Below, one piece after another: positions 51,564-59,192 of a stretch of 64,000 bases of DNA. The stretch covers positions 4,960,001 to 5,024,000 of the forward strand of contig NZ_FMIB01000002.1 in NCBI RefSeq assembly GCF_900091475.1, read 5' to 3'. A program made the translations under genes and the position numbers. Below the pieces are notes generated by a model that saw only the letters and a program-made list of their open reading frames with translations, ran no database searches and was not told the origin of the DNA. Each line of letters opens with the position of its first letter. Position 1 is the first letter of the stretch. Source of the DNA: Micromonospora chersina (GTDB lineage Bacteria > Actinomycetota > Actinomycetes > Mycobacteriales > Micromonosporaceae).

Positions 51564-51902
51564 GTGACGCGAGACGAACTTCTGAGCGCGCTTGCTGATG
51601 ACGTACCGGCGCATCGCGCGTGCCGGCAGGCGTTGCTTCAGGGCGCTGAGTTTGTCGTCTGGGATGAGGGGATACCGGCGTCGCACCTGGAGTCGATCTA
51701 TCGGCGCCGCGAGCGGCACATCCGTAGAACAGGCCAACGGACAATCGGGCTGCGGGAGGCCGTGGAGCAACTTCGAGAGCGCAGGCCGGAACTCGTACGG
51801 CTGGGCAAGGTGACAGTGAAAGATCCGCCCTGGGCGTACATGCTGTTTCTAGCCTTGGACCGGCCGCACGTGATCGGGTGCACCGGGGTCGAGCGCGATT
51901 AG
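51564..51902 (+). CDS. unknown protein carried by the element
   Basis: This gene encodes 112 residues from a GTG that has GGGAG 7 nt upstream; the frame stays open back to a TTG at 51474, and the residues before the GTG (LELRHGPDGSWL) look protein-like, so the true start is uncertain. The sequence (TRDELLSALADD, VVWDEGIPASHLESIYRRRERH, RTIGLREAVEQLRERRPELVRLG) is helical and charged, with a closing YMLFLALDRPHVIGCTGVE strand region. No family is recognised. It lies next to attL, away from the integrase. Possible roles include regulation of excision or a defence- or toxin-like cargo; none is shown. Confidence 0.5.
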   Translation: MTRDELLSALADDVPAHRACRQALLQGAEFVVWDEGIPASHLESIYRRRERHIRRTGQRTIGLREAVEQLRERRPELVRLGKVTVKDPPWAYMLFLALDRPHVIGCTGVERD

Positions 51903-52066
51903 AGGCCAGGCGGCACCGTCAGTTTGAAAGAGCGCCATCAAGCGGTCGTGATGTCCGAAACGCCTGCGGCCAGCGGCCGACCTGGTTACCTCTCGGGCCC
52001 GCTCGTGACTGCTGCGCGCCAGGGTTACTGGCCCACGGATGGCCCATGCCGGAGGCCACCAGCCAC

Positions 52067-52459
52067 CTACGCGCCCTTGACTCCCATCCCTCTCGTCCGC
52101 CTGAGAGATCGCTGCCCACCGCCCGCCTCTTGCCACGCCGACAGCTCCTGCCGAAGCCGTCTTACCTCCTCAGGAGGGGCGTCCGGGAAGCTGGGGACTG
52201 CTCCAGCGATCTCCTCCACCGCCTCCTCACCGATCACCTGACTGATGGCATCCCACAGGGCCATTCGCGCCTGAGAAACCTGCGGGCCGACCAGCCACTC
52301 GGTGACGAATCGGTCGAGGGTCGCGGCGTCTGCCTCGCCGCCCGCCATCCGTGAACTGATCCGGTCAAGCGAGACGGTGAGGCACTCAAGCAAGCGCGCT
52401 ACCTCGATCGCCTGGTCGAGCGGGACGGTCACCGTTGATTCGTCGCTGTCTGCGTCCAA
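52067..52459 (-). CDS. unknown acidic helical protein carried by the element
   Basis: This 130-residue protein begins at a TTG with AGGGGG about 7 nt upstream. It is mostly helical and acidic (VPLDQAIEVARLLECLTVSLDRISSRM, RFVTEWLVGPQVSQARMALWDAI, PPEEVRRLRQELSAWQEA). The composition and codon use fit a real protein. No motif or family is recognised. It is transcribed towards the plus-strand cargo gene, so the two are convergent within the element. Confidence 0.5.
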   Translation of the reverse strand: MDADSDESTVTVPLDQAIEVARLLECLTVSLDRISSRMAGGEADAATLDRFVTEWLVGPQVSQARMALWDAISQVIGEEAVEEIAGAVPSFPDAPPEEVRRLRQELSAWQEAGGGQRSLRRTRGMGVKGA

Positions 52460-52844
52460 GAGTGCCCCCTTTGATCAAAGCAGTCGTAGGCCGTCCGAGT
52501 TCCTCGGGCGGATGGCCGCCAGTCTGCCCCCATCCCCTGATAGGTGCCGAGGACTGCGGCGGCCGGTCGGGGTCAAGGGTGGCCGTAGGCCATCGGCGTG
52601 CCGACGCGCAGCGCCCTTGACGCCGGCCGGGTGGCGTAGAGGATCGGGCACCAGGCGGATGGGCCACGTCCTGGTCCTCGTCGTCATCGAGCCGCGGGCA
52701 ATGCCCACGTGACTCGGAGGCAAGCAGCTCTGCGCGGCAGCGATCGCCCCGCCGTCAACGGAGAGCAACCCCGATGGCGGTCGTCCCGCCTCAGCCCTTC
52801 ATGCCCTTGGTGTTCCGCGCCAGCGTGGCCGGCCGGCCCGGCCG
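52460..52844. other. gene-free stretch inside the element
   Basis: About 385 bp with no supported gene on either strand. It precedes the broken integrase and may contain remnants of its 5' part or of an excisionase gene, but no recognisable protein segment could be read. Nothing else is seen here. Confidence 0.4.
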
Positions 52845-53844
52845 ATGCCGGCCGGAGGTCGCCAGCAGGCCGGGGCCGGGCCGGCGCGGCCCGCTGTGCG
52901 GGCCGCCTTGACGCCGACGCTCAAGGCCAAGACCCGGCACACGTGCCGGTCGCTGCTGACGCGGATGATCCTTCCGCGTTTCGGCAACGTGGTGATCTCC
53001 GCCGTCCTGCCGATGACCGTGGGCGCTGGGTGGCCGACCTGACTACCCGCGTCGGCCCCTCTCAGGTGCGTCAGGCGTACCGGCTGCTGTCGCAGATCAT
53101 GTCCTCGGCCGTCGACAACGGGATGATCCCGGTGACCCCGTGCCGGGGCGTCAAGCTACCTCGGCTACCAGAGCCGAACCCGACCATCCTCACGGCCGCG
53201 CACGTCGACCGGCTCTTGGCCGAGTTGTCACCGCCGGATGACCGCTGGTCCTGGTCCTCGCCTACGGCGGGCTGCGGATCGGGGAAACGCTGTGCCTGCG
53301 CCGCCGGCACGTCGACGTGCCGGATGGTCGGATGATCGTGGCCGAGTCGGTGGCCCAGCTCCCCGGTGGCCCGATCATCGACACCCCGAAGAGTCACCAG
53401 CGGCGGGAACTGGCTCTGCCGGCCTTCGTGGTCGACCGGCTCCGACAGCACCTCGCCGAGCTGCCCGATGACCCGGACGCGATCCTCTTCCCTGGCCGGC
53501 AGCAGCGGACCGCCGGCCGGCCGCAGAGCTACAACGGCTGGAAGTACCGATTTGACCGGGCGGTCGAGCGGGCGGGCCTGACCGACCTGATCCCTCACGA
53601 CCTTCGGGCGACGCACGGTGGCTGGGTGGCTGATTCTCATGGCGTCCTGGTCGCCGCCCGCCGGCTGGGTCACTCCAACGCCAGCGTCACGACTCGCCAC
53701 TACGCCCGAGCTGTCGACGGCCGGGACGCCGAGGTGGCCGCCTTCCTCGACCGGGCACGGAAGGCCAAAGATCATTCCGGAGGGGCACGCAACGGGCACG
53801 CGGGGGAGTCCGAGCCGCCGACCGGGAGAGAAAAGCGGTCCTGA
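52845..53844 (+). pseudogene. tyrosine-type integrase, frameshifted and N-terminally degraded
   Basis: Three reading frames hold successive parts of one tyrosine recombinase. The first (to about 53030) has LKAKTRHTCRSLLTRMILPRFGN, part of the core-binding domain. The second (about 53025-53240) has VGPSQVRQAYRLLSQIMSSAVDNGMI. The third (about 53245-53844) has the catalytic domain: YGGLRIGE with the first Arg, HDLRATHGGW (His-x-x-Arg), LGHSNASVTTRHYA with the Tyr nucleophile. Two frame changes, near 53030 and 53240, disrupt it, and no start region is visible. The 3' end is 38 nt from attR, as expected for an integrase beside its attachment site. Sequencing errors are an alternative cause of the shifts. 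Confidence 0.85.
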
Positions 53845-53882
53845 CCTGCCCAGACTTCCATCGATGACCTTGATAACGGGCT

Positions 53883-53935
53883 TGTAAATCCGTCGCGAAA
53901 GCTACAGAGGTTCGAATCCTCTACCCGCCACCAGG
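53883..53935. other. attR (copy of the tRNA-Tyr 3' part)
   Basis: This 53-bp string equals 51358-51410. Upstream of it the tRNA 5' half is missing, so it is a fragment left by integration and not a second tRNA gene. Confidence 0.9.
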
Positions 53936-53944
53936 TGCAGAGAC

Positions 53945-53972
53945 GGCCCCGTGAGCCACGTGCTCCGGGGCC
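53945..53972 (+). terminator. ancestral tRNA-Tyr terminator, now beyond attR
   Basis: Arms ggccccg and cggggcc enclose a second stem gagc/gctc (one bulged T) and are followed by TTACTC. Before integration this hairpin would have lain directly after tRNA-Tyr. Confidence 0.75.
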
Positions 53973-54122
53973 TTACTCGTGGGGTCGGTGAGCCGCTCCG
54001 GGTCGTACCCGAGCATTTCTTCGCATTTCGGTCCGCCGGTCGCCCGGCCGCTGCGACGATGGGCGCGTGCCAGCCCCACCGGCGCCCCGGCGCCGGGCGA
54101 CGCGAACCGGCAGGTGGAGAGC

Positions 54123-55319
54123 ATGTCCAACGGCAACGACGTCCGTCCGTTCCGGCTCGACACGCCCGACGAAGCGCTTGCCGATCTGCGCCGCCGGGTC
54201 GAGGCCACCCGCTGGCCGAGCCGGGAGCTGGTCGACGACCGTTCCCAGGGCGTGCAGCTGGCGACGGTCCAGGAGCTGGCCCGCTACTGGACCAGCGGCT
54301 ACGACTGGCGCGCCTGCGAGGCGAAGCTGAACGCGCTGCCGCAGTTCACGACCTCCATCGACGGCGTCGACATCCACTTCATCCACGTGCGCTCGAAGCA
54401 CGAGGACGCCCTGCCGCTGATCATGACGCACGGCTGGCCCGGCTCCGTCGTCGAGCTGCTCGGATCCGTCGGCCCGCTCACCGACCCGACCGCGCACGGC
54501 GGCGCCGCCGAGGACGCGTTCCACCTGGTGCTGCCGTCCCTGCCCGGCTACGGCTTCTCAGCCGAGCCGACCGAGCTCGGCTGGAATTCCAACCGGATCG
54601 CCCAGGCGTGGGCGCAGCTGATGGACCGCCTCGGCTACCCGCGCTACGTCGCGCAGGGGGGCGACGTGGGCGCCTCCGTCACGGACGCGATGGGCCGTCA
54701 GGCGCCCGAAGGGCTGGTCGGCATCCACCTCACCCTGCTGGCCGGGGCGATCGGCATCAAGGACAAGCTGCCGGCGAACACCGAGCAGGAGCGCGCGGCG
54801 CACGGCGCGCTCGAGACCTTCATGAAGGACGGCTTCGGCTACTTCCTGGAGCAGTCCACCCGACCGCAGACGATTGGCTACTCGCTGCTGGACTCGCCCG
54901 TCGGGCTGGCGGCCTGGATGCTCGACCACGACACGGACAGTTACTACAAGATCTCCCGCGCGTTCGTCGACGGCGAGCCGGTGGGCCGTCTCACCCGGGA
55001 CAGCGTCGTCGACAACATCACGCTGTACTGGTTGACCGGTACGGGTGCGTCGTCCGCCCGGTGGTACTGGGAGGCCGGCCGGTTCCTGGCCGCGGCCGCG
55101 GCGTCCGGCCAGGCGCCGCCGCCGGTCTCGGTTCCGGTCGGCTTCACCGCGTTCCCCGGCGAGATCTGGGCTGCCCCGCGCAGCTGGGCAGAGACGGTCT
55201 ACCCCGGTCTCGCCTACTTCAACGAGGTGGAGAAGGGTGGCCACTTCGCCGCCTGGGAGGAGCCGGAGCTGTTCGCGACCGAGGTGCGGGCCGCGTTCCG
55301 GCCCCTGCGGCAGTCCTGA
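54123..55319 (+). CDS. epoxide hydrolase-like alpha/beta hydrolase
   Basis: This 398-residue protein has the N-terminal lid domain of microsomal-type epoxide hydrolases (about residues 8-115) and an alpha/beta-hydrolase core: HGWPGS (103-108), the nucleophile Asp181 in QGGDVGAS, and a C-terminal GGHFAAWEEP with the base His. Such enzymes open epoxides to diols through an ester on the Asp; in actinomycetes they act on xenobiotics or on natural-product epoxides. The ATG has GGTGGAG 3 nt upstream. It lies just outside the element's right border and is transcribed away from it; no partner genes are adjacent. Confidence 0.85.
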   Translation: MSNGNDVRPFRLDTPDEALADLRRRVEATRWPSRELVDDRSQGVQLATVQELARYWTSGYDWRACEAKLNALPQFTTSIDGVDIHFIHVRSKHEDALPLIMTHGWPGSVVELLGSVGPLTDPTAHGGAAEDAFHLVLPSLPGYGFSAEPTELGWNSNRIAQAWAQLMDRLGYPRYVAQGGDVGASVTDAMGRQAPEGLVGIHLTLLAGAIGIKDKLPANTEQERAAHGALETFMKDGFGYFLEQSTRPQTIGYSLLDSPVGLAAWMLDHDTDSYYKISRAFVDGEPVGRLTRDSVVDNITLYWLTGTGASSARWYWEAGRFLAAAAASGQAPPPVSVPVGFTAFPGEIWAAPRSWAETVYPGLAYFNEVEKGGHFAAWEEPELFATEVRAAFRPLRQS

Positions 55320-55728
55320 CCCCGCCGCTGCTCCGGACGAGTGCCGATCCGCCTCGGGCCGGGGCGCGCGAATCGGACAGCCCGAGCCTCTTGCCCGGAC
55401 ATCGATGATGGTGGAGTCTGTTCGACGGGGCTACCGCAACCGCCCGCTTCGCCGTCCATTGTGGCCAAGACTTCCGATCATCATGGCTGGTAGACGAATC
55501 TGCTCTTACGCGCGGTTTAACCGGGAAGTCGTTGTGCGCGCCTTCCGTAGCAGCGTCGGGACCGATCGTGACAGCATGCTGGGCCGGAGGGGCGGGCGTG
55601 CCGGTCGAACGGATGATTTCCCTGTCTGACGCCCCGAGGGGAGCCCTCCACCGCTTTTGTGCGTGCTCCCCGTGTGGCACGATCGTGGAACCTCCACCAT
55701 CGCCGAAACTCTCCCGACAGGAGCAATC
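55320..55728. other. 409-bp region upstream of the small peptide gene
   Basis: No gene is supported here. Reading frames on both strands have poor protein-like composition, and base composition is more even than in nearby genes. A 10-bp palindrome cacgatcgtg at 55678-55687 lies 42 nt before the peptide start and overlaps a possible -10 (CACGAT), with TTGTGC upstream; it may be the promoter or an operator for the peptide and cyclic-di-GMP genes. Confidence 0.4.
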
Positions 55729-55860
55729 ATGTCTGGTCGAAGGTTGGGCCGGCTGCTTGGCTCACTTCTTGTTCTCGCCGCTCTCATTGGTGGTGTCGGC
55801 GGTTTCGATTTCGATGGCAGCACGGGGGGCGCGCAGACCCAGGACCTCATCTGGACGTGA
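55729..55860 (+). CDS. 43-residue exported or membrane peptide
   Basis: The ATG has ACAGGAGC with 7-nt spacing. The peptide is MSGRRLGRLLGSLLVLAALI and then GGVGGFDFDGS and a tail ending in QDLIWT. It has a basic start and one hydrophobic stretch, like a signal peptide or single anchor, with a short acidic end. Short proteins with this shape and a conserved DLIWT-like end occur next to GGDEF-EAL genes in related actinomycetes, as I recall. It sits 112 nt before such a gene here. The role is unknown; a sensor or regulator of the membrane enzyme is possible. Confidence 0.65.
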   Translation: MSGRRLGRLLGSLLVLAALIGGVGGFDFDGSTGGAQTQDLIWT

Positions 55861-55972
55861 CCGGCCCCCCGGTCCATCTCCGTCGATCTCCGGTTGACAC
55901 GAGCGCCATGCCAGCCGGAGATCGAACCGTGCCGGTGACGGGACGGCGCGCCGCCAACGACAAGGGAGCGGC

Positions 55973-58501
55973 ATGAGCGGTCGCGGTCAGCCACGGCGCA
56001 GGACGTCCGAGGACGCCTGGATCATCACGGCGCCGATGGCCCTGTTCGCCGTGGCCTGCGCCACGGTGACCGGCCTGCTCGCCGATCACCCCTTCGGCCG
56101 CTGGCCGCAGGCGGCGCTCTTCCTGGTCCTGATGGTCGCGGCCGGGCTGCCGCTGCTGAATCTCGTCGTCCGCCGGCAGACGTCGGCCGTCACGCTGACC
56201 GAGTTGCCGCTGGTGCTGGCACTCTTCTTCCTGCCACCGCTCAGCGTCGTCGTCATCTACTCGCTTGCCACGCTCGTCACGAACATCCGGCACCGCCTGT
56301 CGGCGCCGAAGGTCTGGTTCAACGTGGCCCGGGCCGCGGCCGGCACCTCGCTGGCCGTCCTGGTGCTCCAGGCGCTCCCGCCGCTCACGGAGGTGGAGCC
56401 GCGGACCTGGATCAGCATCGCCGCCGCAGTCAGCATGGTGCTGCTGGTCAGCGTCGTCAGCGTGGTCGCGGTGCACACCCTCCTCAACGGGTGGCAGACC
56501 GGCCGCGGGGCCGTCCGCAGCGTCAAGACCGCGTTGCTGACGGCAGCGATCAACGTGACGGTCGGGCTGATCGTGCTGATCCTGGTGCGCAGCACCGGGT
56601 GGTCGGTGCTGCTGCTCGCCGCACTCGGCGCCGGGCTGGTGCCGGTCTACCGGTCGTACGCGCAGTTCTTCCGGCAGCACCGCACCCTGACCGACCTCTA
56701 CGAGCTGACCCGCGCGGTGATGGAGAGCGGGCAGACCGGCACGCTGGCCGACGCCCTGCTCGGCCGGGTGCGGGCCCTCATGCAGGCCGAGTACGCGACG
56801 CTCTGGCTCCCGGCCCAGGGGCGGCACCCGGAGACCCTGCTGACCGCTCGGGTGGACGACCCGGGGCTGCTGGACGTGGCGAAGACCCCGCAGGCGCTCC
56901 GGGAGAAGGTGCGGGACGCCCGCCGTACGGTCGCGGTCGGCCGGGGCGTGACCACGGACGGCGAGTTCCGGACGGAGCTGGGGGAGCAGCGGGTCAAGGA
57001 CGTCGTGGTGGTGCCGCTGCGCTCCGGCCCGGTGGTGATCGGCACCCTGGAGGTGGCCAACCGGCTCGGTGACGGCAACCACTTCACCCAGGCGGACATC
57101 GCGGTCTTCGAGACCGTCGCCGCGCACGCCGCGGTCGCCCTGGAGAACTCGCGGCTGGTCGACCGACTGCGGCACGACGCCGAGCACGACGCGCTGACCA
57201 AGCTGCCCAACCGACGGCGGGTCACCGCGGCCATGACCGAGGCGGTCCGGATCGCGGCGCCCGGCGAGGTGGTGGCGCTGCTGCTCTTCGACGTCGACCG
57301 GCTGCGCCAGGTCAACGAGTCGCTCGGCCACGCGGCCGGTGACAAGGTCCTCGTCGAGGTGGCCGAGCGGCTGCGCGCCTGCGCGCCCTCCTCGGCCCTG
57401 GTCGGTCGGGCCGGCGGCGACGAGTTCCTGGTGACGCTGCGGCTGGAGAGCACCGAGGCGGCGCTGGAACTGGCCGGCCAGTTGCGTGAGCAGATCCGCG
57501 ACGAGATGGTCTTCGACGCGCTCACCCTGGACGTGGACACCGTGGTGGGGGTGGCCGTCCATCCCGACCACGGCAGCGACGCGGCGGCCCTGCTCCAGCG
57601 GGTCGACCTGGCCGCCACGGCCGCCAAGTCGGTCCCGGGCAGCGTGCAGCTCTACAGCCCGGCGCTGGAGTCCCGGTCGCTGCGCCGGCTGGGCCTCGCC
57701 GGCGACCTGCGCCGGGCGCTGGACGACGGGGAGCTGGAGGTCTACTTCCAGCCCAAGGTCACGCTGCGGGACCGGCGCCTGGTCGGGGTGGAGTGCCTGG
57801 CCCGCTGGGAGCACCCGGCGCACGGCACGGTCGTCCCGGACGACTTCGTGGCGGTGGCCGAGCACACCGGCCAGCTCGGCCGGCTCACCGAGTTCGTGCT
57901 CCGGGAGAGCCTGCGGCGCAGCCGCGACTGGAGCCACGGCGGGCAGGCCCTCGCCATCTCGGTGAACCTCGCCGCCCGGACGCTCACCGACCAGCACTTC
58001 CCGGCACTGGTACGGGACCTGCTCGACGAGTACGGCGTACCGCCGCAGCGGCTCACCCTGGAGATCACCGAGGCCGGTGTGCTCGACGGCACCGAACGTC
58101 CCATTCCGACCCTGAAGCGCCTCCGCGACCTGGGTGTCCGCCTCTCGGTCGACGACTTCGGCACCGGCAACTCGTCCCTGGCCCAGCTCCGCCGGCTGCC
58201 CGTGCACGAGGTCAAGGTCGACAGGTCGTTTGTGCAGGGGATGGCCACCGATCCGGGCGACCTGGCCATCGTCAACGCCGTGGTGACCCTGTCGCAGCAG
58301 TTCGGCCTGGCCGTGGTGGCCGAGGGCGTGGAGAGCGAGCTGACCCTGGAGCTGCTCCAGGACATCGGCTGCGAGATCGGCCAGGGCTTCCTGTTCAGCC
58401 GGCCCCTGCCGTACGAGCGTTTGGAGGCCTGGTTCGGTGCCCAGGTCGACCCCGAGACGATCGCGGCGGGCGAGCTTCCGCGCCTCCGGGTCGTGCCCTG
58501 A
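55973..58501 (+). CDS. membrane GGDEF-EAL cyclic-di-GMP enzyme with GAF domain
   Basis: This 842-residue protein has about seven N-terminal helices (to about residue 225, a MASE-like sensor), a GAF domain (about 243-400), a GGDEF domain with intact GGDEF (481-485) and an EAL domain. In the EAL domain the signature reads ECL (607-609) in VECLARWEHP, but the other ligands are kept: LEITE, DDFGTG, KVDRSFV, AEGVE and QGFLFSRPLP. It can in principle make and cleave cyclic-di-GMP. AAGGGAG lies 7 nt before the ATG. The upstream 43-residue peptide gene may be co-transcribed. The YajQ protein nearby is a possible effector. Confidence 0.9.
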   Translation: MSGRGQPRRRTSEDAWIITAPMALFAVACATVTGLLADHPFGRWPQAALFLVLMVAAGLPLLNLVVRRQTSAVTLTELPLVLALFFLPPLSVVVIYSLATLVTNIRHRLSAPKVWFNVARAAAGTSLAVLVLQALPPLTEVEPRTWISIAAAVSMVLLVSVVSVVAVHTLLNGWQTGRGAVRSVKTALLTAAINVTVGLIVLILVRSTGWSVLLLAALGAGLVPVYRSYAQFFRQHRTLTDLYELTRAVMESGQTGTLADALLGRVRALMQAEYATLWLPAQGRHPETLLTARVDDPGLLDVAKTPQALREKVRDARRTVAVGRGVTTDGEFRTELGEQRVKDVVVVPLRSGPVVIGTLEVANRLGDGNHFTQADIAVFETVAAHAAVALENSRLVDRLRHDAEHDALTKLPNRRRVTAAMTEAVRIAAPGEVVALLLFDVDRLRQVNESLGHAAGDKVLVEVAERLRACAPSSALVGRAGGDEFLVTLRLESTEAALELAGQLREQIRDEMVFDALTLDVDTVVGVAVHPDHGSDAAALLQRVDLAATAAKSVPGSVQLYSPALESRSLRRLGLAGDLRRALDDGELEVYFQPKVTLRDRRLVGVECLARWEHPAHGTVVPDDFVAVAEHTGQLGRLTEFVLRESLRRSRDWSHGGQALAISVNLAARTLTDQHFPALVRDLLDEYGVPPQRLTLEITEAGVLDGTERPIPTLKRLRDLGVRLSVDDFGTGNSSLAQLRRLPVHEVKVDRSFVQGMATDPGDLAIVNAVVTLSQQFGLAVVAEGVESELTLELLQDIGCEIGQGFLFSRPLPYERLEAWFGAQVDPETIAAGELPRLRVVP

Positions 58502-58531
58502 CCTGCGCGGACGCGGTAACCGGGGATCCGA

Positions 58532-58561
58532 TTTCACCTCGGCGGCGGGGTCGTGTACTGT
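58532..58561 (+). promoter_or_regulatory. promoter of tRNA-Thr / tRNA-Met
   Basis: A -35 TTTCAC (58532-58537), an 18-nt spacer and a -10 TACTGT (58556-58561) lie 36 nt before tRNA-Thr. Confidence 0.5.
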
Positions 58562-58597
58562 TTCCTCTGCGCGACACCCCACGGGGTGATCGGGTAG

Positions 58598-58670
58598 GCC
58601 CCCTTAGCTCAGTCGGCAGAGCGTCTCCATGGTAAGGAGAAGGTCTACGGTTCGATTCCGTAAGGGGGCT
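58598..58670 (+). tRNA. tRNA-Thr (GGT)
   Basis: The 73-nt gene folds with acceptor GCCCCCT/AGGGGGC, anticodon GGT in CCATGGTAAGG, T arm TACGGTTCGATTCCGTA. CCA is not encoded. It is 25 nt upstream of tRNA-Met and probably shares its transcript. Confidence 0.95.
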
Positions 58671-58695
58671 CAGAGGGTCCGGCTGGACCCGCCAC

Positions 58696-58768
58696 GGCGG
58701 TGTAGCTCAGATGGCAGAGCAAGCGGCTCATAATCGCTGTGTCGCCGGTTCAAGTCCGGCCACCGCTA
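58696..58768 (+). tRNA. tRNA-Met (CAT), elongator type
   Basis: The 73-nt gene has acceptor GGCGGTG/CACCGCT with a G-U first pair, anticodon CAT in GGCTCATAATC, and T arm GCCGGTTCAAGTCCGGC. It lacks the three G-C pairs and the first-pair mismatch of an initiator tRNA. CCA is not encoded. Confidence 0.93.
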
Positions 58769-58807
58769 CTTTCGTCGTCCTCCGGGTGCGCCCGGTGGCC
58801 GGTGGGA

Positions 58808-58826
58808 TGGGCGCCATAGGCGCCCA
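58808..58826 (+). terminator. stem-loop terminator after tRNA-Met
   Basis: Perfect 8-bp arms tgggcgcc and ggcgccca with a 3-nt loop, followed by cttt. It ends the two-tRNA transcript just before the rpmG promoter. Confidence 0.7.
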
Positions 58827-58828
58827 CT

Positions 58829-58858
58829 TTGCATGTCCGCGTAGGCAGCGCGTAGGCT
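58829..58858 (+). promoter_or_regulatory. promoter of rpmG
   Basis: A -35 TTGCAT (58829-58834), an 18-nt spacer and a -10 TAGGCT (58853-58858) lie 44 nt before the rpmG start. Both hexamers are near the housekeeping consensus of actinobacteria. Confidence 0.65.
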
Positions 58859-58902
58859 GATACGCCGTAGTTGTTACCCGTGAGCGAGGAAGGCACTCCG
58901 CC

Positions 58903-59070
58903 GTGGCGAAGGCGACCGATGTCCGGCCGAAGATCACTTTGGCGTGTGTGGAGTGCAAGGAGCGCAACTACATCACGCGCAAGAACCGCCGTAACGACCC
59001 GGACCGCATCGAGCTGAAGAAGTTCTGCCCCCGGGATGGCAAGCACACCATCCACCGCGAGACCCGCTGA
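58903..59070 (+). CDS. rpmG: 50S ribosomal protein L33
   Basis: This 55-residue protein is a clear L33: [19 protein letters not shown], then [18 protein letters not shown] and HRETR at the end. Of the four cysteines of a zinc-ribbon (C+) L33, the first three are present (CVEC and the first of the second pair), but the fourth is Asp in FCPRDGKH, so zinc binding may be weakened. The GTG start has AGGAAGG about 10 nt upstream. Gene order with hadA, hadB, tRNA-Trp and secE is conserved in actinobacteria. Confidence 0.93.
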   Translation: MAKATDVRPKITLACVECKERNYITRKNRRNDPDRIELKKFCPRDGKHTIHRETR

Positions 59071-59105
59071 CCCGCGGCCGGCACCGCCGGCCCGCAGACA
59101 GCTTC

Positions 59106-59168
59106 CGAACGCCGGTCCGCACGGACGGCGGCCCCTAACGGCCGACCGCCCGTACGGATCGGCGTTCG
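59106..59168 (+). terminator. long stem-loop after rpmG
   Basis: Arms 59106-59119 and 59155-59168 (cgaacgccggtccg/cggatcggcgttcg) pair over 14 bp with one G-U. A second stem (ggcggcc/ggccgacc-like) lies inside, and tgctttcc follows. It lies between rpmG and hadA. Confidence 0.55.
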
Positions 59169-59192
59169 TGCTTTCCGTGTAGGTTCGCGGGC

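Larger units (their letters stand above)
51358..53935. mobile_element. small integrated element in tRNA-Tyr (about 2.5 kb)
   Basis: A 53-bp perfect direct repeat, the 3' part of tRNA-Tyr, bounds this segment. Inside are a terminator hairpin, one plus-strand and one minus-strand gene of unknown function, and a frameshifted tyrosine integrase beside the right end. No replication or transfer genes are seen, so it is either a minimal or a decayed integrative element. With the integrase broken it is probably fixed in place unless helped in trans. Confidence 0.85.

Noticed and set aside
53883..53935. Possible second tRNA-Tyr
   Set aside because: Only the 3' part is present; the 5' acceptor, D arm and half of the anticodon arm are missing. 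It is attR.
55657..55728. Upstream in-frame ATG extending the 43-residue peptide
   Set aside because: The extra residues have no signal-peptide character, and the ribosome binding site fits the ATG at 55729.
55847..58582. A 911-codon minus-strand frame opposite the GGDEF-EAL gene
   Set aside because: Shadow of a real gene; low-complexity Gly/His/Val text without domains.
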